From: Vibrio furnissii CIP 102972
Lineage (GTDB): Bacteria; Pseudomonadota; Gammaproteobacteria; Enterobacterales; Vibrionaceae
Assembly: GCF_000176175.1 (NCBI RefSeq)
Contig: NZ_ACZP01000014.1
Span: forward strand, 1,302,001-1,366,000
Length of the DNA: 64,000 nt
Direction: 5' to 3'
The translations under genes and the position numbers were made by a program. Under the pieces are notes generated by a model. It did no database searches. It was not told the DNA's origin and saw only the letters and a program-made list of their open reading frames with translations. Shown here piece after piece: positions 44,322 through 52,520 of the stretch. The stretch's first letter is position 1. Every line of letters starts with the position of its first letter.

Positions 44322-44450
44322 TAACAAACTGTTTAAGTCGGACTGCCAACGTATGGCATTTTTCATTCCGGTGGAGTTTGGTGATTTTTGTGGTGAAAGC
44401 GGTCTGAGAAAGGTTAGTTTGTACGGCATTTACCCCTTAATTGGGCGCTA
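44322..44450 (+). repeat. attC 58 with mutated right core
   Basis: 129 bp, TAACAAACTGTTTAAG, but the end is GGGCGCTATAT, so the crossover GTT has become GCT. Confidence 0.85.
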
Positions 44451-44487
44451 TATTGCCCCGATAAATTCGGCTATTTAGAGCTTTGAA

Positions 44488-44913
44488 ATGATAAGAAAGT
44501 ACAACGAAAATGACATGAATTCAGTTCTTGATATTTGGCTTAATGCGTCAGTTAAAGCTCACGCTTTCATCTCGCCTGAGTTCTGGGAATCTCAAGTAGA
44601 AAACATGCGTAATATCTACATTCCAGCTTCAGAAACCTACGTTTACGAAGTTGAGTCGAAAGTAGTCGGCTTTTACGCACTATATGAAAATAGCCTAGCT
44701 GCTATATTTGTCTCTCCTGAGCTTCAAGGCAAAGGCATTGGTAAGCAACTATTGAGTCATGCTAAAACTCAGAGGGCTGAATTGAGTCTCGCAGTATACA
44801 AGGAAAATCAGGCTAGTTATCAATTCTATTTGTCTCAAGGTTTCAAAGTCTTGAGCGAGCAATTGGATGAGCACACTGGACATCCAGAATACACAATGAG
44901 TTCGGGCATATAA
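44488..44913 (+). CDS. YjaB-like GNAT N-acetyltransferase (cassette 59)
   Basis: 141 residues. MIRKYNENDMNSVLDIWLNASVKAHAFI, then LAAIFVSPELQGKGIGKQLL (acetyl-CoA loop Q-G-K-G-I-G) and YQFYLSQGFKVLSEQLDEHTGHPEYTM, close to E. coli YjaB throughout. Target not known. Confidence 0.88.
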   Translation: MIRKYNENDMNSVLDIWLNASVKAHAFISPEFWESQVENMRNIYIPASETYVYEVESKVVGFYALYENSLAAIFVSPELQGKGIGKQLLSHAKTQRAELSLAVYKENQASYQFYLSQGFKVLSEQLDEHTGHPEYTMSSGI

Positions 44914-45030
44914 CAAACAGTTCAAGAGGAATTCACAACGTGTGGCATTTTTACTATGCGTTGAATTTAGTGGTTAAGGTGGTCTGCGAAAGGTTGGTTT
45001 TTGCGGCATTCACCCCTTAACGCGGCGTTA
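44911..45030 (+). repeat. attC 59
   Basis: 120 bp. Left arm TAACAAACAGTTCAAG does not match its right arm CTTAACGCGGCGTTA well; a hybrid of type B-like and type A halves. Confidence 0.88.
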
Positions 45031-45064
45031 GCCGTCAGACAGTGAAACAAGAAAGGAGTCTAAA

Positions 45065-45802
45065 GTGAAAGTAGCATTGGTAACTGGAGGCTCTAGAGGT
45101 ATAGGGCTGAAAGCTGTTCTGCGATTCGTGGACTTGGGCTATCAAGTGATAACCTGCTCTCGTGCTAAACAGTCATGGATGGAGTCTGTGCATGAATTTC
45201 CACAATTAAGCGTTGTGGACTATCAAATTGTAGATATTTCCTCAGAATCTGAGCTTGAAAAGCTATTCGACCATATCAATAATCAATACGGTTTGTTGGA
45301 TATTGCAGTGAATAATGCGTCACCGGCTTTGGTATCCAGTGGTCAATTTAAAGAAGTTGACGTTTCTTCTTTACAGGAAACATTGAATGTCGATTTTTGG
45401 TCTCAAGCCTTGTGCTTAAGGCATGAGTTAAAACTGATGAATGCGGGTTCCTCTATTGTTAACGTCAGCTCTGTGAATGGCTTAAGACCGACACCTAATG
45501 CCTCAATGTACAGCGCGTCCAAGCACGCGATTGAAGGGTTAACCCGTTCTGTTGCTTTGGAATGTATTGGCTCTGGAATTCGCATTAACGCGGTAGCTCC
45601 AGGTGTGACATGGACACCACGATGGGAAAGCAAGCAATTGGACTCACCAAACATTCGTAGTGAAGTTTCAGAGGTGGTGCCTATCAAACGCTTTGGTCAT
45701 GCAGACGAAATCGTTAATGCCATTGAGTTTCTGGTCTCAGACAAAGCCAGCTACATCGTTGGCCACACGCTTGTGGTTGATGGTGGGCTATCCTTGGCAT
45801 AA
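45065..45802 (+). CDS. Short-chain dehydrogenase/reductase (cassette 60)
   Basis: 245 residues from GTG 45065 (AGGAG eight bases upstream). Classical SDR: TGGSRGIG (7-14), NNAS (83-86), Ser136, Tyr149-x3-Lys153, and the C-terminal ASYIVGHTLVVDGGLSLA. Intact NAD(P)-dependent oxidoreductase; substrate unknown. Confidence 0.93.
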   Translation: MKVALVTGGSRGIGLKAVLRFVDLGYQVITCSRAKQSWMESVHEFPQLSVVDYQIVDISSESELEKLFDHINNQYGLLDIAVNNASPALVSSGQFKEVDVSSLQETLNVDFWSQALCLRHELKLMNAGSSIVNVSSVNGLRPTPNASMYSASKHAIEGLTRSVALECIGSGIRINAVAPGVTWTPRWESKQLDSPNIRSEVSEVVPIKRFGHADEIVNAIEFLVSDKASYIVGHTLVVDGGLSLA

Positions 45803-45813
45803 AACGAAACGGC

Positions 45814-45932
45814 TAACAAAGCGTTCAAGCGGGATTGCAACGCTCGGCGTTTTCGGTTTGATTCAGCTTTAGTGATTACGGCAAATGATTTAGGTTGGGT
45901 GGTCTGCGTTGCTCATTACTTAACGCGCGTTA
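45814..45932 (+). repeat. attC 60
   Basis: 119 bp. Right arm CTTAACGCGCGTTA lacks two bases of the usual GCGGCG. Confidence 0.88.
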
Positions 45933-46038
45933 TGGCGCAGTCAGGTTGTGAAGTCAGTCGCAGCACTTCAATCATCATTCTCGATAAATTTTGATAACGC
46001 CATAGAATTCCAACTAGCGTATGCATAGTGAGGCGAAG

Positions 46039-46395
46039 ATGGAAAAGGCTGAATTCATTCAAAAACACCTAATTGAAAAGGGTGTCCCAGCAGATTTAAC
46101 TAAGCCAACAGCGTTTATTTGGTCTAGGTATAAAGACCCTTCCCAAAAGCCTCTAGTTTTTCAATCTCCTGCAAAAATACTCATTACATATGGTTTATTT
46201 ATGGGGTTATTATGGGGAGCTTTGATGTGGGTATTTTTTTGGCATTCAGAGCCAAATAATTGGGTAGCGTATCTTGTTTCAGCATCTCTATTTGGTCTTT
46301 GTATGGGATATATCAACGTATTTCGCACCATGAAGGCTCGAAAGCTTTTGGGCGAAACAAACTGGGAAAATTGGTGTCAGCAACACTACAGGTAA
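46039..46395 (+). CDS. DUF6404-like membrane protein (cassette 61)
   Basis: 118 residues from ATG 46039 (GAGGCG upstream). Two membrane helices at about 50-70 (LITYGLFMGLLWGALMWVFF) and 78-96 (AYLVSASLFGLCMGYINVF), flanked by a cytoplasmic N-terminal helix and a Trp-rich tail (ETNWENWCQQHYR). Resembles DUF6404 proteins of Vibrio; function unknown. Confidence 0.7.
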   Translation: MEKAEFIQKHLIEKGVPADLTKPTAFIWSRYKDPSQKPLVFQSPAKILITYGLFMGLLWGALMWVFFWHSEPNNWVAYLVSASLFGLCMGYINVFRTMKARKLLGETNWENWCQQHYR

Positions 46396-46402
46396 AGCGC
46401 CA

Positions 46403-46461
46403 TAACAAAGCGTTCAGCGGAAAGTTGCTTTATACGGAGCTCCCCCCTTAACGCGGCGTTA
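46403..46461 (+). repeat. attC 61, much shortened
   Basis: 59 bp. TAACAAAGCGTTCAGCGG joined directly to TTATACGG and CTTAACGCGGCGTTA; most of the centre is deleted. Confidence 0.85.
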
Positions 46462-46483
46462 TACAAAATGGAGAAATCAGACC

Positions 46484-46699
46484 ATGGCAAAGGTTGATTG
46501 GCATAAAAATGATATTGATGACGATACAGTTATTACAGATAGTTACAAGACAACTCAAAACGTTCGTCGTTATTTTAAATCTAAATTTGGTGAGCAATTT
46601 AAATTCGACCGAGATTTCATGCAATGGATGAAAGGTTCGATGGGTTTAACAATGGGTGACGCTTGCCATGAGTGGGTGAGGAGACAACATTCAAAGTAG
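46484..46699 (+). CDS. DUF6434-type small protein (cassette 62)
   Basis: 71 residues. KTTQNVRRYFKSKFGEQFKF, DFMQWMKGS, then TMGDACHEWVRR match the DUF6434 small-domain pattern. Probably nucleic-acid or protein binding; no known role. Confidence 0.72.
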   Translation: MAKVDWHKNDIDDDTVITDSYKTTQNVRRYFKSKFGEQFKFDRDFMQWMKGSMGLTMGDACHEWVRRQHSK

Positions 46700-46716
46700 G
46701 TCGCGTGAAATTTGTA

Positions 46717-46834
46717 TAACAAACTGTCCAAGCTGATTTGGTACGCGTGGCATTTTGCGTTTGCAGTTTGTTGAGTGGTTAAGGCGTAATGCAGTCACAT
46801 TTGTATTGCGTGCTCACCCCTTATACGGGTGTTA
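46717..46834 (+). repeat. attC 62
   Basis: 118 bp. TAACAAACTGTCCAAG with the right end TTATACGGGTGTTAG, a diverged copy. Confidence 0.85.
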
Positions 46835-46869
46835 GTTTGCACCAAGAATCAAGAGGTTTAGTGTAAGAA

Positions 46870-47391
46870 ATGAAAGTAAGTATTAGACCTGCAAGAGAAA
46901 ATGAGCTGGATTTTATCCATGCTTTGGTTATCTCAAATGACGAATGGACTAAGTTCAATGGTCCTTATTTTCCATACTCACATCCATCCTTAGAACAGTT
47001 TGAAAACTCTTCATTTCAGCGTCTTTTATCGGGCTTAGATTCGCAATTGATTACAGTCGATGATATTCCAGTGGGAATGGTTAGTTGTTACTGGGAATGT
47101 GAAGCAACTCGTTGGCTTGAAGCTGGTGTTATTCTTTACGATAAAGAGTCTTGGGGTAAAGGCATTGCTGCGTTAGCGATTCCGTTGTGGGTTTCGTATC
47201 TGTTCAAAAGTAAGGAAATTGAAAGGGTTGGTTTTACGACTTGGTCGGGTAATCCTCGAATGATGTCATTAGCTTTAAAATTAGGCTTTCAGCAAGAAGC
47301 TAGGCTACGAAAAGTCCGCTATTACAATGGCGAGTATTATGATTCAGTCAAATATGGAGTGTTACGTTCTGAGTGGTTAGAACGCAACTAA
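46870..47391 (+). CDS. RimJ/RimL-type GNAT acetyltransferase (cassette 63)
   Basis: 173 residues. LEAGVILYDKESWGKGIAALAIPLW carries the acetyl-CoA loop and MMSLALKLGFQQEARLRKVRYYNGEYYDSVKYGVLRSEW is the typical Rim-type C-terminus. Substrate may be a protein N-terminus or small amine. Confidence 0.9.
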   Translation: MKVSIRPARENELDFIHALVISNDEWTKFNGPYFPYSHPSLEQFENSSFQRLLSGLDSQLITVDDIPVGMVSCYWECEATRWLEAGVILYDKESWGKGIAALAIPLWVSYLFKSKEIERVGFTTWSGNPRMMSLALKLGFQQEARLRKVRYYNGEYYDSVKYGVLRSEWLERN

Positions 47392-47490
47392 CAAGCATTC
47401 AAGAGGGATTCACAACGCTCGGTATTGTCAGTTTGAATTAGCTTAAGCGTTTATGACACAACGGTTTCGATGTCCCTTAATGCGGCGGTA
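47389..47490 (+). repeat. attC 63, decayed
   Basis: 102 bp. TAACAAGCATTCAAG with the right core GCGGTATAC instead of GCGTTATAC. Confidence 0.82.
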
Positions 47491-47519
47491 TACGAAATTA
47501 GGTAAGTACAGGAGTACAC

Positions 47520-48443
47520 ATGAAAAGACATTTCGACATCATCGGAGCACCTTTCAATCAACTGGGTTTTGTGACAACTCAAGAAAATACGGTTGATGGT
47601 CTGCGACGAATGGATGAAATGTCATGGGTAGGCCTTACCGACTGGATCAAAGTTAGAAATGACCGATGGGGTGCTGACATCATTGACCAAGGCGATGTTG
47701 TCATCTCCGATGAGGTTCATTCATTGATTTCCTGCGGGAACAAAGATGAAGCATTGCGAGTTTACGCGCACGACCTAACGATAAAGGTGCTGGCAAGTTA
47801 TAAGAATAATCGGCTCCCCATAACTATTGGTGGCGACCACTCGATAGCGATGGGTACAATTCAAGCAGTGCTAAGCCATTATCAAAAGGGCAAAAATAAA
47901 AAAATTGCAATTGTTTGGGTTGATGCTCACGCTGATTGCAACAACACTCGCGACAGCAATTTGCACGGTAAGCCGTTAGCATTATTAATGAATCAATATT
48001 CGCACAATGGTTGGTCAATACCTTCTGGTATCACTTTAAACCCTCAAGACGTGTTTTATGTGGGCGTCAGAGATTTAATGCCATGTGAACATCAACTCAT
48101 TCAAAAACTCAATATGACCAGCTTCGACATGATGTGTATCGAACAGCAAGGGTTTCATGTTGTCGTTCGAACCCTAATGGAAAAATTGGAGAGAGCGTAT
48201 GACGGTATTTACCTGTCATTCGATTACGATGCCTTAGATGGTTCTCTATTTCGAGCATGTGCTACGCCGAATGTTGGTGGTTTAACCGCAAGAGAGGCCC
48301 TGTATTTAGTTCATTCAATCGCCTCGAGTGACAAGTTTATTGGAGCAGAGTTTGTTGAATACATGCCCGAACGAGACAGTAGTGGGGTATCCAAGGAGTT
48401 GATGGTGAAGCTTGTTGATGCGGCTTGGGGATTTAAGTCGTAG
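47520..48443 (+). CDS. Arginase/agmatinase/formiminoglutamase-family protein (cassette 64)
   Basis: 307 residues, ATG 47520. Dinuclear Mn ligands: GGDHS (His107), DAHAD (Asp135, His137, Asp139) and SFDYDALD (Asp235, Asp237). The specificity loop around NNTRDSNLHG (residues 141-150) resembles arginase more than agmatinase. Hydrolyses a guanidino compound, most likely arginine; specificity not proven. Confidence 0.88.
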   Translation: MKRHFDIIGAPFNQLGFVTTQENTVDGLRRMDEMSWVGLTDWIKVRNDRWGADIIDQGDVVISDEVHSLISCGNKDEALRVYAHDLTIKVLASYKNNRLPITIGGDHSIAMGTIQAVLSHYQKGKNKKIAIVWVDAHADCNNTRDSNLHGKPLALLMNQYSHNGWSIPSGITLNPQDVFYVGVRDLMPCEHQLIQKLNMTSFDMMCIEQQGFHVVVRTLMEKLERAYDGIYLSFDYDALDGSLFRACATPNVGGLTAREALYLVHSIASSDKFIGAEFVEYMPERDSSGVSKELMVKLVDAAWGFKS

Positions 48444-48450
48444 TTTCGTA

Positions 48451-48528
48451 TAACGAATGGCGAGACCCTATGAACTATGGTCGTTACGACTGTTGTGGTT
48501 GAGTTTTGTGCCCCTTAGGCGGGCTTTA
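48451..48528 (+). repeat. attC 64, decayed VCR type
   Basis: 78 bp. Starts TAACGAATGGCGAG and ends CCCCTTAGGCGGGCTTTA. The right half is classical V. cholerae VCR with core GTT changed to TTT. Confidence 0.78.
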
Positions 48529-48557
48529 TGTTTACTAGTTAACAAGGATTTATTCAA

Positions 48558-49007
48558 TTGAAAGGAAATTGTTTGTGCGGAGAGATCTCATTTGAGTTGT
48601 CAGGCGAACTACCACTCATTTATCAATGTCATTGTTCATTGTGTCGAAAGGTGTCGGGTTCTTCATCCAATTCGGCTTTGATTGTCAAAGCATCAAATTT
48701 TAAATGGTGTACTGGCGAACATCAAATTAAGTCTTTTTCTACTAATTCGGGGTTTAAATCTGAGTTTTGTTCTCAATGTGGTAGTCCTGTACCCAATATC
48801 AGCTCGAACGGTGATTCATATTGGGTACCTGCTGGTTTGCTGTCTGACCCTGCCGATACAAAAGTTGCTGCTCATGTGTATGTCGGTTCTCATGCAAACT
48901 GGGATGTGGGGTTCTTAAACGACGGAATTCCGCAATTTGAAACAATGCCAAGTGAACATATGCTCACCGCGTGCTGCGCACGGACACAACACACGACGGA
49001 AAGGTAA
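48558..49007 (+). CDS. GFA/CENP-V-type zinc protein (last cassette)
   Basis: 149 residues from TTG 48558 (AAGGA upstream). Zinc ligands Cys5, Cys7 (GNCLCGEISFEL), Cys24, Cys26, Cys29 (QCHCSLCRKVSG), Cys71 and Cys74 (FCSQCGSPV), the standard glutathione-dependent formaldehyde-activating-enzyme fold. The gene has no intact attC after it and marks the array end. Confidence 0.9.
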   Translation: MKGNCLCGEISFELSGELPLIYQCHCSLCRKVSGSSSNSALIVKASNFKWCTGEHQIKSFSTNSGFKSEFCSQCGSPVPNISSNGDSYWVPAGLLSDPADTKVAAHVYVGSHANWDVGFLNDGIPQFETMPSEHMLTACCARTQHTTER

Positions 49008-49054
49008 ACACTTGATGAGGTTTAAATGGAGCGCCAAGGGGCTGGGCTCGATGA

Positions 49055-49573
49055 TCAGCCCTTCATCTCTGTTTTTCGATTCGCACCAATCCACTCTTTG
49101 ATCTCAACGGCATAGCTATTGTGTGCCTTCACATACATTTGTTTTGAAAGCATTAAGATGGATTGTTCAGCCAAGACTTGCTGCATCTGGTTTTGAGCTT
49201 TTCTCATGACCGCATGAATCCCGCACATCCCTTCGCATGCCCATTGAGGAACATCATCCGTGAAGATGTTCATCCGCTGGCGAATTTCTTTACAGTCGAA
49301 AATCGACTTCTCACCATCAATCGCAATCGCGATATCAAGCACGCTGATCTCTGCTGGCGACTTGGCGAGCTTATAACCGCCTTTGCGACCTTCCGAACTC
49401 TCGACTAACCCCGCTTTTGAGAACTTAGTAAAAATTTTGCCCAAATAATCATACGGGACGCCTTGTAAGTTCGCCGCTTCGCGAACGGACATTTCCCTTG
49501 GTTCGCCGTCTTCATCAACCATATTCACCAAACAGTGAATCCCATACTCAACGCCTGAGCTGTAAAAAGCCAT
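49055..49573 (-). CDS. Rrf2-family regulator
   Basis: 172 residues. Winged helix at 1-80 (MAFYSSGVEYGIHCLVNM, MSVREAANLQGVPYDYLGKIFTKFSKAGLVES, GRKGGYKLAK), then Cys94, Cys113 and Cys117 (DCKEIR, ACEGMCGIH). The three cysteines could hold an Fe-S cluster or a redox switch. Divergent from the flavoprotein gene, its likely target. First gene after the array. Confidence 0.9.
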   Translation of the reverse strand: MAFYSSGVEYGIHCLVNMVDEDGEPREMSVREAANLQGVPYDYLGKIFTKFSKAGLVESSEGRKGGYKLAKSPAEISVLDIAIAIDGEKSIFDCKEIRQRMNIFTDDVPQWACEGMCGIHAVMRKAQNQMQQVLAEQSILMLSKQMYVKAHNSYAVEIKEWIGANRKTEMKG

Positions 49574-49650
49574 GAGTTAACCTCTGATTCTAATGACTTG
49601 GCAGTGTAAATCACTCTCTTGCGACAAGCATAAAGAAATCGAGCAAAAAA

Positions 49651-49686
49651 ATAAACTGCGACCAATGTTGTCGCAGTTTATTTTTT
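49651..49686 (+). terminator. Perfect hairpin with T-run between divergent genes
   Basis: 12-bp arms ATAAACTGCGAC / GTCGCAGTTTAT with a 7-nt loop, A-run before and T-run after. Shaped like a bidirectional terminator, yet no convergent genes meet here. It may end a small RNA, act as leader attenuator for the flavoprotein gene 50 bp downstream, or be an operator. Confidence 0.65.
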
Positions 49687-49736
49687 CTTGTATGCTGCGC
49701 CGAAATGATGAATCAGAAGTGAACGAGGAATCTCAC

Positions 49737-50939
49737 ATGAGTAAAGAAATAGTGATTATTGGTGCCGGTTTTGCGGGGATGTGGGCAGCGCTCAGTGCTG
49801 CGCGTTTGGCAAAGTTGAAGCAAGCGGAAGATGTCGGTGTGACGGTCATCGCACCTGTTGCAGAGCTGCGTGTTCGCCCGCGCTTTTATGAGTCAAAAGT
49901 ACAGACACTGGTTTCTCCGTTGATGCCGGTGTTTGAGACGATGGGCGTGAAATTCGTTGTTGGGCAGGTCACCAACATTGAATCGGACACCCAACAAGTG
50001 GTTTATGTTGATGAAAATCAGCGCTCGGTCACCAAGTACTACGACAGACTTGTGTTAGCTGCTGGTTCGAATCTACGCCGAGATATGGTGAAAGGCATTG
50101 CAGAACATGCATTTGACCTTGACCAAATCGACAGCGCGGCGTTTTTGGAACAGCACATCAACGGCCTGGCAAACCAGCCGTCTTCTCAGGCTCGCAATAC
50201 CGTTGTGGTTTGTGGTGGGGGATTCACCGGGATTGAAATCGCGACGGAACTGCCTGCCAGGCTCAAAGCGCTGCTGGGGGAGAGTGAGCCAGTTCGAGTC
50301 ATCATCGTGGAGCGCAATGGCCAGATTGGTACCAATTACAGTCAAGCGTTGCAAGATGTCATCAAACAAGCGACAGACGATCTGGAGATTGAATGGATGC
50401 TGAATGCGCAGATTGAAGAAATCACTGCTCACGGTTTACGACTCTGTTCTGGCGAAGAGATTCAATCCAAGACTGTCATCTGGACTGCTGGCGTCAAAGC
50501 GAACGATTTAACAAACGTGTTCGAGAAACAGCAAGGCCCGCAGGGCAGGCTACATGTTGAGTCATCGTTGAAAGTGATCGATCAGCCGAACATCTTCGCC
50601 ACTGGCGATGTGGCGTATGCTGCAACGGATGATAAAGGCAATCATGCATTGATGAGCTGCCAACATGCGATATTAATGGGTAAATTCGCCGGGCATAATG
50701 TCGCCGCGAGCTTACTCGATTGTGATTACTTGCCTTACAAACAAGAAAACTATGTGACGTGTTTGGACCTCGGTTCATGGGGCGCGGTGTTTACTGAAGG
50801 CTGGGATCAGAAAGTCAAATCCGTCAAAGAAGACGCAAAAAAAATCAAAATCGCCATCACCAATGAACTCATTTACCCGCCAAAAGCAGAACTGGACTTG
50901 ATCATGGAACAGGCCGATCCGCTTGCCCCTTGGGTATAA
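49737..50939 (+). CDS. NDH-2-like FAD-dependent NAD(P)H oxidoreductase
   Basis: 400 residues from ATG 49737 (GAGGA upstream). FAD site GAGFAG (9-14), NAD(P)H site VVVCGGGFTGIEIATELPAR, third FAD motif IFATGDVAYA, C-terminal YVTCLDLGSWGAVFTEGWD. No CxxC redox disulfide, so type II NADH dehydrogenase or ferredoxin-reductase-like. Controlled probably by the divergent Rrf2 gene. Confidence 0.9.
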   Translation: MSKEIVIIGAGFAGMWAALSAARLAKLKQAEDVGVTVIAPVAELRVRPRFYESKVQTLVSPLMPVFETMGVKFVVGQVTNIESDTQQVVYVDENQRSVTKYYDRLVLAAGSNLRRDMVKGIAEHAFDLDQIDSAAFLEQHINGLANQPSSQARNTVVVCGGGFTGIEIATELPARLKALLGESEPVRVIIVERNGQIGTNYSQALQDVIKQATDDLEIEWMLNAQIEEITAHGLRLCSGEEIQSKTVIWTAGVKANDLTNVFEKQQGPQGRLHVESSLKVIDQPNIFATGDVAYAATDDKGNHALMSCQHAILMGKFAGHNVAASLLDCDYLPYKQENYVTCLDLGSWGAVFTEGWDQKVKSVKEDAKKIKIAITNELIYPPKAELDLIMEQADPLAPWV

Positions 50940-50966
50940 GTCACGTTAATACACGGTAAATCACAC

Positions 50967-50995
50967 AGACAAAACGCCGTGAACGCGTTTTGTCT
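50967..50995. terminator. Bidirectional terminator between convergent genes
   Basis: 11-bp perfect stem AGACAAAACGC / GCGTTTTGTCT with a 7-nt loop, between the flavoprotein gene and the mocR-type gene. Confidence 0.75.
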
Positions 50996-51031
50996 GGTTT
51001 AGATTCGATAAACTGAGGTGGATGGGGAAGG

Positions 51032-52411
51032 TTAAAGCAGTGCTTTGAGTCTGAATATCAGCGCGGTACATTCCTCTTCGGTTTTGATATTGGTGAAGCC
51101 GAGAATCAAGCCAGGATGAATAGGCGTTGAAGACCACTGCGACAGCGCTTGAGAATAGAGCCCATCACGCAACAGCGTTTTGGCTATCTCGACGTCATTG
51201 CAGCTGGAATCGTTGAATTTCAATATCATGTGCATGCCCCCGGGTTGCGGCTCGATGAAGACCTTATCCCCCAGATATTGAGCAAATAATCTGGCCGTGA
51301 ACTCTCTGCGTTTGCGATACAACTTGCGCATCCGTTGGATATGACGACTGAAGTGCCCTTCTTGCATGAAGTTGGCAATACAGAGTTGGGTCAAACCAGC
51401 AACATTGCCGGCATACAAATCGGAGAGTTGTTCAAAGCGGTTCACCAAGTTTTGCGGAACCACAATATAGGCCGTTCTAAGGTTGGGGAATAACACTTTA
51501 CTGAATGTCCCCGAGTAAATGACCCGGTCTTGGCTATCTAAACTCTTCAATGCGGGCAGCGGCAGGCCGGTGTGTCGGTATTCGCCGTCGTAGTCGTCTT
51601 CAATGATCCAGCTGTCTTGGGTGATTGCCCAATCTAACAACATCTGGCGTCGTTGCAGTGACAGCGAGACGCACGTTGGGCTTTGGTGTGCCGGTGTGAC
51701 AACGAGCGCTTTGATGCCACGATCTTGAGGAATGGTGACGCCGCTGTCATCGACGGGCACAAACGCGGGCGTCAGGCGCTCATTTTCCAATATCAACTTG
51801 GTGAACGGATAACCCGGGTCCTCAACCCCCACTTTGTCATCGACAGAGAGCAAGGCCTTCGTGATCCACTTTAATGAGTTCACATAGCCGGACGTAATAA
51901 ACACCTGCGTCGGCTGACATTGCACACCGCGATACACGTTCAAATATTGGGCAATCGCGAGTCTCAGTTCTGGCAAGCCATACACCGAAGGATACGTCAA
52001 ATTCTCTATCGCGGTATGACGCGCATTTCTTGCGGCCATGCGCGCCCAGCTCTTAAAAGGGAAAGCATCCAGAGCAGGAATGCCAAGCTGAAAAGGGAGG
52101 ATATCCGTTGTTTGCAGGTCGGCAGAAAAGCCAGGCTGACGCACCGTCACTTCGCTTAAAGACGGCCTCGGTTGTTCGATAACGCTTTGGCTGACTCGTG
52201 TTCCCGCTTGCCCGTTGGCTTCGATAAAACCTTCGGATTTCAGAAGGGCGTAGCCTTCTTCCACGCTGCCACGGGATAGTCCCATCTCTTTGGCGAGAGC
52301 ACGTGCCGATGGGATTCGCTCACCGGGTTTGAGCACGCCTTCTAAAATCGCGCTGTGAATCCGCTTGTAAACCAGCTTGTAGGCAAACAGTTTGTCCTGG
52401 CCTTTTTGCAT
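51032..52411 (-). CDS. MocR-type GntR regulator with aminotransferase domain
   Basis: 459 residues from ATG 52411. Winged helix at 8-75 (LVYKRIHSAILEGVLKPGERIPSARALAKEMGLSRGSVEEGY), then a fold-type I PLP domain with YPSVYGLPELRLAIAQYL, IIEDDYDGEYR and the lysine motif GTFSKVLFP. MocR proteins sense PLP or amino compounds. Divergent from the azoreductase gene, probably its target. Confidence 0.92.
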   Translation of the reverse strand: MQKGQDKLFAYKLVYKRIHSAILEGVLKPGERIPSARALAKEMGLSRGSVEEGYALLKSEGFIEANGQAGTRVSQSVIEQPRPSLSEVTVRQPGFSADLQTTDILPFQLGIPALDAFPFKSWARMAARNARHTAIENLTYPSVYGLPELRLAIAQYLNVYRGVQCQPTQVFITSGYVNSLKWITKALLSVDDKVGVEDPGYPFTKLILENERLTPAFVPVDDSGVTIPQDRGIKALVVTPAHQSPTCVSLSLQRRQMLLDWAITQDSWIIEDDYDGEYRHTGLPLPALKSLDSQDRVIYSGTFSKVLFPNLRTAYIVVPQNLVNRFEQLSDLYAGNVAGLTQLCIANFMQEGHFSRHIQRMRKLYRKRREFTARLFAQYLGDKVFIEPQPGGMHMILKFNDSSCNDVEIAKTLLRDGLYSQALSQWSSTPIHPGLILGFTNIKTEEECTALIFRLKALL

Positions 52412-52417
52412 GTCCAA

Positions 52418-52465
52418 TTATGGTCCATAAAAATCTTAAACTTATGGCTCTTATTGTAAGCCATA
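52418..52465. promoter_or_regulatory. Candidate MocR operator
   Basis: TTATGGTCCATAA (52418-52430) and TATGGCT...AGCCATA (52443-52465) share an ATGG half-site in inverted pairs within the divergent promoter region. This spacing fits a dimeric MocR regulator. Confidence 0.5.
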
Positions 52466-52520
52466 TTAGCTTGTAACATCACTACCAATACGGCGTGACT
52501 ATCGAAGTTTTGGAGACAAT

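Larger units (their letters stand above)
7681..49010 (+). mobile_element. Chromosomal integron cassette array (about 65 cassettes)
   Basis: Continuous run of cassettes in one orientation, each ending in an attC that starts TAAC and ends GTTA (with a few decayed copies near the distal end). The left border is attI at 7681. The right border is near 49004-49014, where the last cassette ends in AAGGTAAACACTTG. That string resembles the TAAC-proximal complement of its own start (TTATGTTTAC) but no attC follows. Confidence 0.95.

Noticed and set aside
7681..49010. CRISPR array as explanation of the repeats
   Set aside because: Repeats are 60-140 bp with imperfect dyad arms, spacing is irregular and contains genes, and no cas genes are present. 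They are attC sites.
7681..49010. Insertion sequences
   Set aside because: No transposase frame or IS-type terminal repeats with target duplications. The complementary ends of cassettes are explained by attC core pairing.
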